A stretch of 64,000 bases of DNA, from positions 7,456,259-7,520,258 of the forward strand of contig OX442320.1 in NCBI GenBank assembly GCA_949358305.1, read 5' to 3'. Of this stretch, positions 20,634 through 32,971 are shown piece by piece. Position 1 is the first letter of the stretch, and each line of letters opens with the position of its first letter. This stretch comes from Strigamia acuminata. Its lineage: Eukaryota; Arthropoda; Chilopoda; Geophilomorpha; Linotaeniidae. Below the pieces are notes generated by a model that was not told the DNA's origin, searched no databases, and saw only the letters and a program-made list of their open reading frames with translations. Position numbers and translations under genes: made by a program.

Positions 20634-23600
20634 ATGGCGCGAGAGTTTGATGTTTATGACGCAGATCTGGTTTGTGTTATTTCGGCAAGCGGCAAGAAGA
20701 TGGCGGCTAATAAACGCAAAATGTGGTCGCGTGTTAGTGAAAAGAACCAGCAAGATGCCGACGAAGAGCTTTTGGTGTTTGGTTATTCGTGCAAATTGTT
20801 TAGGGACGACGAAAAGGCTCTGTATATTGAGCAGGGAAAACATTTAATCCCGTGGATGGGTGATGAACGACTTATGATAGACAGGTCCGTGTTAGCGAAT
20901 TGTGTGGATTCATGAAAAAAAAAGGTTTTTGAGATTCGCATTTCCATTCTTGTATTTAATCTTTTGCTTAGTTTTAACTCCGACACAGGTGTAATTTCCA
21001 GACTAAGGGACGAATTTTCCACGTCGGCTTTGGTAAGAAGCCGGGAATTTCCACGGGTAAAAAAAAAAAAAAAAAAAAATGAAAAATGAAAGAAAAAAAG
21101 AAAAAATTTCTCTTAAAAAACGTGAAAAAGCGAACGGAAAAAATTGAAAACACTTTTAAAATAAACAAAAACACAGTCGACAACGATGGAAAAAGATGGA
21201 CAAAGTGAACACGTATTTTAATAACTACGTAATGATGAAGTGTGAACTTTAAGTTGGATTTTTGTACATGTAAAAAAAATCGTGTTTTTTATAATGATAA
21301 ATAATTATTATAAAATGTAATAAAAAATTGTTGTTGTTAAGAAAAATAGAAAATATATTGTTATTGTGTTTAAATATTTATCAATATTTTTTTTTTTAAT
21401 TTTTATATAAAAAATATTAAAATTTCTAAGAAAATAGTTTTTTGTATAAATTTGGAATTTTTGTGTTTGTTAGTTTTTTTTTTTTTAAAGAAAAAAAAAA
21501 TAATTTAAATTTAAAATTAAGTGTAACTTGATATTGTCTAATTCGTGTCTTTTTACAACTGCTTCAGGTATGATGGCCGTGGTTATTTACACGATTTGGA
21601 GCATTTTGAAGCAAAGACGAGTCAAGATTTGCACGCGGGTTTGTCGGAAGAAGAAATTAAGGTGGAAGCGTTGTGTGACGAAGAACGCTACTATTCTTTG
21701 TACAAGGATATTGCCGAGGAAGAAATGTATCATGGTAAAAAGAAAAAAAAATTAAATAAATATTTTCATTTTTATTTTAAATTTTATTTTATTTTTTAAT
21801 TATAGAAGAAGAGATGAAAAGGTTACACATGGCTTTGGCTACCGACGGCTCCTACAATCAAGTGTGTTTTACATACAACGAAGAAAGCAATACAAAAGAT
21901 TCGACAGATTCGGCCGAACCCACAGAACCTCCGGGTAAAATTTAATAATAATTAATACGGAGTAATTTATAAATAGATTCTAATGATTAAATGTTTACAG
22001 ATTCGAGCGAAGAACAGCCTTTTATTCCTCCAACCGAACTAGGCCTTCCAGAAGGAATGGAAGTGGTAATTAAATCAAAATTTAAGTAAAAACTCGAGAG
22101 ATTAAATTGAAATTTCGATATTTTTAGCCGCCGACGATCAAAATGAATCAAATCATTGAGAAAACCGCGTCGTTCGTTGCTCAACAAGGTGGTCAAATGG
22201 AAATAGTGATCAAAGCCAAACAAGCCAAGAACTCGCAGTTCTTATTCATGCATTTCGATCACCCTTTAAACCCGTACTACAAACATTTAATACTGTGCAT
22301 TAAAAACGGAAAGTACAAACCACCGAGCGAAGAAAAGAACGGAGAAGACGACGATGACGATGACGACGATGACGATGGAGACCACTACCTACATCCCAGT
22401 TTACTAGCAAACAAAGTCACCACAACCACAATAATCCCCAAAGTACATCGAAAGTACACCGTATTTCCGCGAGTAAAGCCGCCCTCGAATAGTAGCCGGG
22501 ACCGGGAGCGGCGATTATTTGCGGAAATATTTCAATTTTGATTTTGATTAATTTTTATTTTATTTTAGATAAATTACACTCGGGGACAAGACGATTACTA
22601 TTCTTTATTGGTGAAGCAACTGAAAGGAAAAGTTGCAAAATCTCTATCGAACGACGCGGAAAATTCAACTCCGAACAGCGGAACGCAATCGCCTAATAAC
22701 GTTGACAGCAGTTCCGCTAAGCCTGCACTTGGCCCCGTCGATCCCTCGTTGCCACCGCCACCAGGACTAGAACCAGTGACTTTACCGCCACCTCCGCCGC
22801 CGCCGCCCGAGCCCCTCGCTGGAGTTCAGGCGGTGTTTTCATGTGCAGCTCTAGCGGATTCGAAGCTACCCGTGGCAGCTGCAGTCGCGGAGAAGCAGGA
22901 AAATAAAATCAAACCACCTCCGCCGGATGTTCAACCGATTATCGACAAAATGGCGTGTTACGTTGCGAAGAACGGAAAGGATTTCGAATTGGTTGTGATG
23001 AACAAAGGTGAGTTTTGAAGTGATAATCGATTGCAAAGTTATTTTATTTATTTATTTTGCTTTTAGGGGATAAAAGGTTCGAGTTTCTACACGAATGGCA
23101 CGAGCTGAATCCGTATTATTTGTTCAAAAAGGGTTTGTTTGAGCAGCAGTTGATGAAAGAGAAGAGACAACATGCGTTGGAAGTCGCCGAAGAGATCGCG
23201 AGGAAGAAATTGAAGGAGAAAGCGGATCAGGCGGCCGCTGTGGCTGCGGCGGCGGCTGCTGCGACCGCCGCTGCGTTGCAGCCTGGTTAGTGCGGGGTTG
23301 CGGTTTGATTTTTGGTTTGTTTTGATTGGTTTTGGTTTTAGCTACTGTGAGTTTTTCGATTAAATCGAAAGACTTCGAAGGAGCGGCTTTGGATAAGCGG
23401 AATGCGCTGCAGTTGGGCGACGAAAGCAGCGAGTCGGAAACGGGCGAAGTGGAGAAACGGGATCACAACATCGGGATGGGCGAATACCTCACGTTTTATC
23501 CGGCGCCTGCGAAAGAAGGGAAAATTAGAAACGAGTTGTTGGAAGCCAGATTAGGTTAGGATAATGGGTTTTTGATTTTGGAATGTAAATTTATGATTAA

Positions 23601-24995
23601 ATTTGTTTTAGCCGAGGAGAAATTGAAGGATAAACTCGCGGCTGCAGCGAGGGAGAAGATGTCGTCGGCGTCGCGTGAAAAAATGCTGCAAATGGAAAGG
23701 AAAAGACGAGCAGCGTTGTTTTTGAACATGTTGAAGAACGATAAGAACCCGAGCTCGGTGGCGAAACCCAGTGAGGAAGGTCCGGTTGTGTTTGGACCAC
23801 AATTACCGGAAGGAATGACCGAAACCGGAAGCATTTCTAGGTATTGTTTGGTTTAGGTGTGGATTTTTCGGTTTGGTTTGATTGGTTTTTGTGTTTTTTT
23901 AGTCAAGGTTCGAGGAAATCGCCGTCGGACAGGAAGAAATCTCGTTCGTCGCGCTCGAGATCACGAAGTCCGAGCTACAAACGTGTCCGTGGGTCACGCT
24001 CGCCGGCGCGGAGGTTTTATAATCGCTCGCGGTCGAGATCGTCGTCTCGATTTAAGTCGTATTCGAAGTCGAAAAAGGCAAAGACGCCACCGGCCGCTTA
24101 TTCCGTAGTTCGGAGGTGAAATATTGTTGTTTTTTTTAGTTTTATTTAAAGGTAATTGGGGATTTGTTTTTTAGGTCTTGTTCGTCTTCGCCGCAGCGGC
24201 ATGGAAATCGTTACCGGTCTCGGTCGCGATCGGCCGAGAGGAATTATAAACGCGTGTCTTATCGGCGCTCGCCGGCGTCGAGAGGGAGATACGACAATCA
24301 GGCCAGACATCGGCACCGTCATTCGCGCTCGCCGTCGAAGTCGCGGGCGCCGAGGCGACGTGGTTCGTCGAATTCGCGCTCGCGGTCCAGGTCCAGATCA
24401 CAAAAAAGGGAGAAGTCAAAATCGCCGTTTGAAGAAAGGAAAACTAAAGATGATAAAGAAAGGTTTATGAAGGAAATGAGAAATGAGAAATTTTTATTGT
24501 TTGTATTTTTTTTTTAATGTTTAGTTCAACCGAAAATTCAAATGAAAGAAATGAAAACAGGTAGGGGAGTTATGGTGCTTGTTAAATTGGTTTATATTTA
24601 TTAGTGATCAAGTATCATTACGTGGACTTTTGACATGACTTCTAGGAAGTTTGCTTAGGAAAAAAAATTGCTTAATTTGATATGTAGCATTTATAATGCA
24701 ATCTTTTTATAAATTTATGCATTTTAATGCAATATTTTGATGAATTTATGCATTTTAATGCAATGTTTTGATGAATTTATGCATTTTAATGCTATATTTT
24801 AATGAATTTATGCATTTTAATGCTATATTTTAATGAATTTATGCATATTAATGCTATATTTTGATGAATTTATGCATATTAATGGAATATTTTGATAAAT
24901 TTATGCATTGTAATGCAATATTTTGATTAATTTATGCGTTTTTTATGTAATATTAGTATAAATTTATGTGGACTCTTGTTAATTCTAGGTCGTGA
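20634..24995 (+). CDS. SFSWAP: Splicing factor, suppressor of white-apricot homologue
   Basis: Thirteen exons: 20634-20884, 21568-21734, 21806-21934, 22001-22065, 22128-22442 (3' end uncertain, could be 22472), 22569-23007, 23067-23285, 23342-23554, 23612-23840, 23903-24115, 24175-24462, 24525-24560, 24989-24995; about 856 aa. An in-frame ATG at 20700 is an alternative start. N-terminal DRY-type domain ([37 protein letters not shown]), SWAP/SURP 1 ([19 protein letters not shown] to NPYYKHL), poly-Asp run, Pro-rich linker, SWAP/SURP 2 ([16 protein letters not shown] to NPYYLFKK), then an RS domain in exons 10-11. Known role: regulator of alternative splicing, autoregulated in fly by intron retention. 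The predicted end (ENRS) lacks the conserved vertebrate C-terminal helix, so the last exon is uncertain. Confidence 0.92.
22455..22532. mobile_element. Small MITE with TATTTCCGC termini at SFSWAP exon 5/intron 5 border
   Basis: CACCGTATTTCCGCGAGTAA on the left and the reverse complement of TTATTTGCGGAAATAT on the right form inverted ends matching the GIT element at 7858-8013. About 75 bp. The element contains a GTAAAG that could act as the exon 5 donor (after 22472), in frame with exon 6; the competing donor GTACAT lies just upstream (after 22442). Confidence 0.65.
24690..24965. repeat. 31-bp minisatellite in SFSWAP intron 12
   Basis: About eight tandem units of a 31-bp AT-rich motif (core TTTATGCATTTTAATGCAAT, then ATTTTGATGAA). 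Units differ by a few substitutions. It fills most of the last predicted SFSWAP intron. Confidence 0.9.
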
Positions 24996-25742
24996 AGGCA
25001 TCTTGATAACCGAAATTCGTCTTATGGAAGAAGCTAAGTTTCCTCTAGACCGTTTTGACCAATCAGATTTTTATCTTCTGATATTAACGAGACGAGAGAA
25101 TAGAGCGAAGCTGGCTGGAACTGGTTTTATTTGCATTTTTAACAATACTTCTATCGTGTCGGGAAAAACATGTCAATTCGAAAGTTGCACGTAAATTTTT
25201 AGCAATTTCGTTATTTGCATTTATACACTGTACAAAGTAAAGAAGAGGAAACAACTCGTGTTTTTTGTGTTAATTTGCTGTCATACGAATGTATTACGAA
25301 ATAATTATTTTAAAAGGAATAAAAAATAAGTCATTTTTCAATGATTGGCATGTTTGGTTTCGATTGCTTTATTGATTTCAACACTAAAATAATTAGGAAG
25401 AATATTACGCAACATGTACTGATATCGATTAGGAAATAATGTTTACATATTGGATTTTATTTTTAGTTATATTAATGGGATGTTTTACGTGGAAATTAAT
25501 CACTAATTGGGCAGATTTCAAACAAGATCGTTTTGTGACGAAATTGCAATCGATATCCACAATCTAGCGCCAAGATTATCGTCGAAGTTGACAAGAAATG
25601 ACAAATTTATCTCGATCTACGCAAATGTTTAGAAAAAAATTAAAAGATTACACGGAGGAATCGTTTAAAAACAATTTTTTGAGCTCCAATATCTCAGATT
25701 ACTCCGAGTTTTGATGAGAAGCGTTTGGTTTAAGCTGCTAAC
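24996..25742. other. SFSWAP 3' UTR and MIOX upstream region
   Basis: AATAAA at about 25318 is a good polyadenylation signal for SFSWAP. The remaining 400 bp up to the MIOX ATG should contain the MIOX promoter and leader. I see no further coding exon or repeat here. Confidence 0.5.
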
Positions 25743-27370
25743 ATGACTTCTGCAGTACATAATTTTTAATTTTTAATTTTCTGTGTTTAGTTTTCAAGTT
25801 TTGTTCGATTTTGTTTCGTTTATTTTTAGTTGAAAAGCGCTCTTGAACCGGTTATTCCGTGCTTCGACCCATCCGAGTACTTCAGACCGGAACCAGTCTA
25901 CGTAAAAAGCAAAGAAACGTTTCGCGATTATAGCGAAGATGAGGTATTTGATGAGTTAAAAGTTGTCAAAATGTAATTATTAAATTACAGAGTTGTCCGA
26001 TCAAGCAGAGAGTTCGCAATACCTACTTGAAAATGCATACAAATCAAACTGTTGAATTTGTCAAGAAAAAGGTGTTTTTCAGTTAATCATTTCGAATAAA
26101 TAACCAGATTTTTTCAATTAAATCATCCTTGGTTTTGCAGCACGAGGACTGGTGTCGATTTGATAAATGTCAGTTAACTGTCATGGAAGCGATGCACAGA
26201 TTGAATTCACTCATAGATGAAAGTGATCCAGATGTAAAAAAAACAAAAAAAACTTTAATAATAAAAACAATACGTCAAAATATTAATCAAATGTAGGTTG
26301 ATCTTCCGAATATTATCCATGGGTTCCAAACAGCTGAAGCCATTAGAAAAGCATATCCAGATATTGATTGGTTGCATCTTACGGGACTAATCCACGACAT
26401 GGGAAAAGTTATGGCTTTGTATGGCGAAGAACAGGTGATTTTTTATTTATTAAACAAATTATTCGCGTTAAAATTGCATAATTTGCAGTTATTTTGCAAA
26501 ATATTAACGGGTTTAGACTGATTTTTATTTCTTTGTTGTTGTTGTTGTAGTGGGCGGTTGTTGGGGACACATTTCCAGTTGGTTGTGCTTATGCAGATTC
26601 AATTGTGTACAGACAAACGTCATTTGATAAAAATCCTGATTCGTATAATCCCCTTTACAAGTAAGTAACCAAATACGTTTGTAAATAACACTTCGGACGA
26701 TCCTTGTTCAAAAGTTTATCAATGTTTTGCTCTCTCGTTTGGGACAGAAATATTATTTTCATTTGAAATGCCAAAAAATGTTAAATTAATCAAAATTACG
26801 ATTTTGTTTGCATTTCTTTTCAGTACACGTTTGGGAATTTATAAAGAAAACATCGGATTAGATCAAGTAGCAATGTCGTGGGGTCACGATGAATATTTGT
26901 ACAGAGTATTAACCAACCACGGTGCTTGTCGGCTGCCACAACAAGCTTTATACATAATTCGATTCCATTCGTTTTACCCGTGGCATGCATGCGGTGATTA
27001 CATGCATTTATGTAATCAAACTGATAGAGAAATGCTGAAATGGGTCCAACTCTTTAAGTAAGCAATAGTATTTAATTTTTCTTGTGTGTGTTGATGTAAA
27101 ATTCAAAATTCAAAGGTTAGGCTTCACTGCAGTGTTGTAATGCAATGCATGGAAGCTTAGAGAAATTACTTTTTTTGTTTTATGTTGGTTGAATACTTTT
27201 TTTAAATATAAAATTCGATATTTTTCAATTTTCAATTGTTTTTTTTGTTTTTTTGTTTTAGTAATTTCGATTTGTACACTAAAGCAGATGAAGAACCCGA
27301 TCTGGATTTACTGGTTCCTTATTATCAATCCTTGATTGACAAGTACATTCCTGGTGTTATATCATTCTAA
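25743..27370 (+). CDS. MIOX: myo-Inositol oxygenase
   Basis: Eight exons: 25743-25754 (MTSA), 25830-25943, 25991-26071, 26141-26233, 26297-26434, 26551-26660, 26824-27057, 27262-27370; 296 aa (human 285). Near full-length similarity: [96 protein letters not shown], and NFDLYTK at the C-terminus. The di-iron ligands sit in HGFQTAE, the HD pair of LIHDMGK, the H of WGHDE, the H of RFHSFYPWH and a C-terminal Asp. Known role: oxidative cleavage of myo-inositol to D-glucuronate. The four-codon first exon is supported by frame only. Confidence 0.95.
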
Positions 27371-28333
27371 CGCTCATTCCACATAGAAAACGATTGCAAT
27401 ATTGTAGCATAACGCTTAAACAGACGTCCCATTGTCAATGTTATTCGGTCATTGAACTCTGATTACCAAAACAAAAGCTTGCGGAGCATCTGTTTCCGTT
27501 TATTATCCAATTCACATCTGCATAACCAAAAAACTGAAAAAAAAATTTATTACAAATATTTTATGTAATTTTTAAAATAAATAAACGAATAAATTTATTT
27601 CCATGTTATTATTTTTATAAAAAAAAAGGATGCATAACACTCAATCGGTTAAATATATAGACGAATAAGTTCCGCCTCATTCAGACCACTCGCAAACAGC
27701 ACGTGACATGTACAACAGCCATAGAAAACGAGCCAAAACCTACGATGATTATACGAGCGACCTTTATTGATTGAGACCGGGAAATTTCTGACGCGTATTC
27801 AACTCTTCTTTCACTAACACTTCGCCACGCTGACAGCAAGCGCGCACCAGCCGGGTTTTCAAGTGCCAACACCACTCATTAGATACGGCTCGTATTCAAC
27901 CACACGAGCGTAAAATCAAAATTTAACGAATTACGTTATTACATCGGTGTTTCATTCACTTGTGGTGGATGTGTTGTTGCCATAGAGAACTCAATACGGG
28001 ACAACAAGTTTAAGTTTTCCATTAAACTCGGAAGAAAAACTCTCTGGAATTTGGTAAGTGACTTATTTTAATAATAAATAGTTATTGCGGAAATATACGG
28101 GCGGTCGATGGTGGTTGAAATGTATTGTTATTTCCGAGTACCGCGACGATCATTAGTTTTAAATTGAAGATTAAATCGATAGTGTTTGAATTATTTCGGT
28201 TTCTTTTTATGGGTACCGGTCGATGGGACTCGGACAAACACGTTTAGACATGAATATTTAAGGAGTTGATTTTTATATCATTAAATATTTATTTTATTTT
28301 TACGTTTTAGATGATGGGGCGATATTGAACAAA
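27371..28333 (+). promoter_or_regulatory. MIOX 3' end and KIF12 promoter with spliced 5' leader
   Basis: AATAAA-like sequence around 27578-27592 fits the MIOX polyadenylation signal. A likely KIF12 5' untranslated exon ends at 28053 with TTG|GTAAGT, and the leader resumes at 28311 after TTTTAG. A fragment resembling the TATTTCCGC MITE end (reverse complement of TTATTGCGGAAATATACGG) sits at about 28082-28100 in the leader intron. The minus-strand ORF at 27681-27875 shows no family features. Confidence 0.5.
28311..28328 (+). promoter_or_regulatory. Six-codon uORF in the KIF12 leader
   Basis: The second leader exon starts directly with ATG at its 3' splice site and encodes MMGRY followed by a stop, five bases before the main ATG at 28334. 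It could reduce or tune translation of KIF12. Confidence 0.6.
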
Positions 28334-31300
28334 ATGCTGGGCGACAACGGAATTCCAACAGCCGATTCTGGTTATGGGGACTCTGAAGATGGTCATCATC
28401 GAACGACTTCTGGACATAGTTCAATTATATCGAGGTATTGAAATGTATTAATTATTTCGGTTGGTTTTATTGAAAATCTTATTCGTTTTTGTGTGGTCAC
28501 ACGCCATTCTTAGTCACGGGGATAAGTTTGCGTGTTTCTTGTCAAGAAATCATTAGGGAATATGTTTAAAAAAAAATAAAAACGGGGTGAAATTTCATTG
28601 GTCTGTGCGGTTTTATGGGGATTTTATGATTCTAATACTGAGACATTCAACTCGTGTTTCATTGATCGAAGAAGAAATTTCTTGTTGACGAAAAGTGGTT
28701 TATAACAAGGTTTTTTTTACGATTTAATAACCGGAAGTAATTTTATTGATTTCTATTTTAATTAGATCGTGATAATTTAGATTTTTTGATTCTTAAGATA
28801 TTAAGCTTTTTTACGTCGCACTTTTCGTTCTATTCGCAAGACATTAACATAACGACTACGTAGATTAGTGATATCAACTTAAACTCAAATTGAGGCCAAG
28901 TCGATTATTTATAACGTTAAATTCGATTTTCCATCACGTTTTCCCATCGTTTTCCAAGAGAAAAAGTCTAATCTATTGCTCCACTAACCTGTAGATTAAT
29001 AAATTGTTGATTCCAGCAAAAATGTAATGTTTAAAAAAACAGAAACTAACCATAACCGGAAGTGAATAGAGTGCTCGAGCAACGAATAATGGTTTACACT
29101 GTAGTATAAATACTAATCCATTAAAGGGGTGAACGTCACATTTAATTAGATACGTTTTTATTATATTTGTTTATCTTTAATATCCTTTTATGTCTGACCT
29201 TATAATGACACGACTATTAAATGGCTTATTTTCTACCATTTAACCATTTTTATCCAAAGTAAAGTGCACTGTATCGGTTTATATGATATGCACGCGATGG
29301 ACGTACTAAATGTCATTGGCCATCATGCGCCTATTGTGTCAACATTTTTATTTAAAACCTTTGAAAATGATAGCATATTTAAGTTGAGATTTATTAATTT
29401 GGACTTGTTTTATTTTACAGTAACACTAGCCTATATGATGACGAATATGATGATTCTCCTGATAATGTCAGCGTAATTATAAGGTAAGTTTACTCTATTG
29501 ATTGAATTTTAATGGTTATCTTGCTTTATTCACGTGGAATATGTTGTTATAGAGTTAGGCCGTTGAATAACAAAGAGGCAAATAGACACGAGACGTTTGG
29601 GTTGACTTTTCCGGGCGATGGCCGCATTGTGGTGATTTTTTTAAAAATATTTTTTATTTTTTATTTCTTTAACTTTACATTTGCGATTTAATTTCAGGCT
29701 GACAGTATTCAAAGTGGGGCCAAACCGAAACTTTTCACTTTTAATGTGGTCTTTGAACCCGGATCAATACAGGAAGACATTTTCGAGCACAGTGGGGTCA
29801 AAAAATTAATCGATATGGCTTTAGATGGGTACGTGAGGGTTAAATTTGAGCTTTGAAATCCGCGCCATCTTTTGACATTAATTGGAATTTATTTTAGATT
29901 TTCAAGCACGGTTTTTGCATACGGACAAACTGGATCGGGGAAAACATACACAATAACCGGTCCCCCATTAGTAATTTAATTTTTTAAATAAATTTATATG
30001 AATATTTAATTTAAAAAAAACATTTTTTTCTTCAATTAGATCAATGGGAAAATGAAAAGTAGTTTGGAAAATGAAGGCCTAATGACGCGCTCATTTCGCT
30101 ATTTATTCAAGCAATTGCAAACTAAAAGCGACGCGTCGTGTTTGATCCATGCAAGTTTCTTGGAGATCTACAACGAACAAGTGATCGATTTACTCAACCC
30201 AGGCTCACAAAGGAAATATTTACAAGTCAGATGGTCTCGTGCGAAAGGATTTTACGTCGAGAATTTATTCATCATTGAATGCGTCGAATTGGACGACGTG
30301 ATGGCGGTGATGGAAGAAGGTGAGAAAAATAAACGAAAATATTTTTCCTTTTATAAATATTGATGTTTTTTTCACTGCAGGTCTTAAAAACAGACAAGTT
30401 GCGCCGAATAATGCGAACGACTACTCGAGTCGCAGCCATTGCATACTCACGTTGAATATTGCGATTGAAATTCGAATATCCGAAGAGGAAAATGCTTTTG
30501 TCACCAAACAAGGGAAATTAATATTTGTTGATTTGGCTGGCAGTGAGAAAGTGTCGGAGAAAGGAACCAGCCACAATGAAACGAATAAAATAAACCGTAG
30601 TCTTCTTACATTAGGTACGTAAGACATAAAACGAGAAAAAAGTAACTGATTAATTAAATTTGATAAATCATCGTTAGGTAAATGTATATCTGCACTGGGA
30701 GACGGGAAGAAAAGTAAAGGTCACATTCCGTACAGAGACAGCAAATTAACTAAACTATTGGCTGACAGTTTAGGTGGAAATGGCGTCACGCTTATGGTAA
30801 AAGTTCAATATTCAAATAGGTGGCGGTGACAAATTTTGGTTCATGTTTTTTTGTCTAAAAATGAACGTTGGCCGGAAAATGAATGATTTTGGCCTAAAAA
30901 TGGAAGTATTTGGCCTAAAAACGGACGTTTTTGGGCCTAAAAATCATTTTTTTGTTCTAAAAATTATTTTTTGTTCTAAAAATCATTTTTTTGTTCTAAA
31001 AATCAATTTTGGTCCTAAAAATCATTTTTTTTAAATTCATTACATTTAATATAGATCGCTTGTGTGACCCCTGCAAAGTCCAATTTGGCGGAAACGGTCA
31101 ATACATTGAGATATGCAGCTAGGACTAAAAGAATTAAAAATAAACCAGTTGTAGTGATGGATCCTCGAGAAACGTTAATTTTAAGTCTTCAACGAGAGGT
31201 GAAATTACTTCGCACTGAAAATCAGTATTTAAGGAAACAGTTGGAATTTCCAAAGAAGAGAGAAAGCAAATTGTCAGCTAGCATGAAATCGTCCAGCAGT

Positions 31301-32557
31301 AAGTTTATTTTACAATTCCAATACTGTACATACAAAGAAATGATGATTTATTTATTTTTATAGTGGAGAATTTGGCGAAACTCAAAGAAGCGGCGGATAA
31401 AAACGAACGTCTGCCGTCAGCAGTCGATCCTAAAGAGATATACAACATGCTCCAGGAGTACATGGTGGAAAACGAGGCTCTGCGTGAGGAAAATTCAGAT
31501 TTGCTGCGCGCACGTGATGTCCTCAATCACGATCAAGAAATTGTTAGCCGGGAAAACGAGCGGCTAATAAAGAGACTCGAAGACAGAGAAAGCAGGCAAA
31601 GCAATACAATTTGAAGAAAATATATAAATTTGGTGATTTATTATATTTTTTTGGGGTTTTAGAAGTGGATTTAAGTCGCCAATCAGTGTTGGTAGAAGCT
31701 CAAATGATCTATCGGATTCGTTAGCGTCCATAAACCCAGATATATGGGTTAATAACATGGTTTGTGCTTCAAATAAATAAATACATTTTTTTATTTTATT
31801 TGTATGATTGTATTTTTATTTATTAGAATTTGGATTCATCGCTTAAAGGGAATTCAGTAGGGACAAAATCAATTGACGAAAAATCGATACCAGACTCCAT
31901 CTCCAAGGAATTAAATCGAAGGAAAATAGGAAGCAAGTAAGACTAATGATAGGATTGAAAAATAAGTTGTTCTAACGACTAGTGTGGTGTTATTTACCTT
32001 TAACTTGCATCACTACTAAAAAATTCACGATTTTATCTCAAAATCCACGGCGGCCATCTTGGCGTGATACCACACACAAGCCACCAGATGGCACTATAGT
32101 AGTATTTTATTTATTTATTTAGTAAAAATGTCTAAAATGTCAAAAAAACAATAATTATTTTATCAATTTTTACATCAGCACGTCGCCACTGGTGGATCTT
32201 TTGAGAACGAAACTGTGAATTTAAATTTAAATTTAAATTAATTTTCTTTTGGAAAGTTCAATCGGTGATGTAAGCAAATCGAGCAAAAAGAACCAAGGCA
32301 AACACGTCCGAAGTAATTCGTGGGATTTATCGACTCAACGCTCTAATTCCAAGCAAACTTCTTCGCCACCCGATGCTCGCCACCGGAAATCAAATCCTAA
32401 GCCCGTAAAGCCGACCGTAGCACCTGCAACCCGAATCAAGGCCAGTAAATCGGAGCAATCACTGAGAAATTTGCAAGACGACACTGACGGTGTCAAGGGA
32501 AAAGGCAGCAAACTGATCCAGAAACCAAACATAGACCGCAAAACCAGAAAACGGTGA
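28334..32557 (+). CDS. KIF12: Kinesin-like protein KIF12
   Basis: Fourteen coding exons: 28334-28434, 29421-29483, 29553-29631, 29698-29828, 29898-29970, 30040-30319, 30381-30614, 30678-30796, 31055-31298, 31364-31595, 31663-31759, 31827-31936, 32179-32214, 32257-32557; 699 aa. N-terminal motor: P-loop [24 protein letters not shown], switch [10 protein letters not shown], switch [58 protein letters not shown]. The KIF12-type features are [14 protein letters not shown] and the coiled coil [18 protein letters not shown]. The C-terminal tail is basic and Ser-rich. Known: KIF12 is a kidney/liver kinesin linked to polycystic and cholestatic disease. Intron after 31595 needs a GC donor (CAG|GCAAAG). 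The last intron would be only 42 nt (32215-32256). Intron 8 carries a minisatellite. Confidence 0.93.
30835..31032. repeat. Short tandem repeat in KIF12 intron 8 related to the OXSM minisatellite
   Basis: About eight or nine short irregular units built on TTGG(G)CCTAAAAAT or TTGTTCTAAAAATC. The core TTTGGGCCTAAAAAT is the same as in the OXSM intron 2 repeat 12 kb away. Relative to transcription it lies in the opposite orientation, so here it presents no AG acceptor. Confidence 0.8.
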
Positions 32558-32971
32558 TCGAACAGAAGATACTCAAACGTTGAAATTATTTTTAATCTCA
32601 TTACAAACACAATATCATATATTTGTACATTCTAGTACAACAAACTCTCACATGACTATTTTTTTTGTTACATATATATATATATATACATTCATTTTAT
32701 TTGCGATCAAATGTAAAAAAAATTAATAATAAATAAAAATTGTACTGAATTATTATTAGAAAAAAATTTTAATTTCTGAAATAATTTCCAACCAATAAGA
32801 ATCAAGCTTTGAAATAAGCTTGTAGATTTTGGCGCCCTCTGTTAACCATGCAATGGCAACTCTCATCACCATAACCCGTCAAATTGCACGAAAATCGCGC
32901 TTGTCGAGACGTGAGGTGAAATGAAATGACAATTTTATTTTAAAAACGCAAAATGGGATCGAGCAGCCACG
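32558..32971. other. Spacer between KIF12 and SH2B
   Basis: About 410 bp with a (TA)n tract at 32671-32688, AATAAA at about 32732 as a KIF12 polyadenylation signal, and the SH2B leader. An out-of-frame ATG at 32953 precedes the SH2B start by 19 bp. I see no other feature. Confidence 0.5.

Noticed and set aside
27681-27875. Minus-strand 64-codon ORF between MIOX and KIF12
   Set aside because: No recognisable motif, no splice context and it lies in a promoter/leader region of genes on the other strand.
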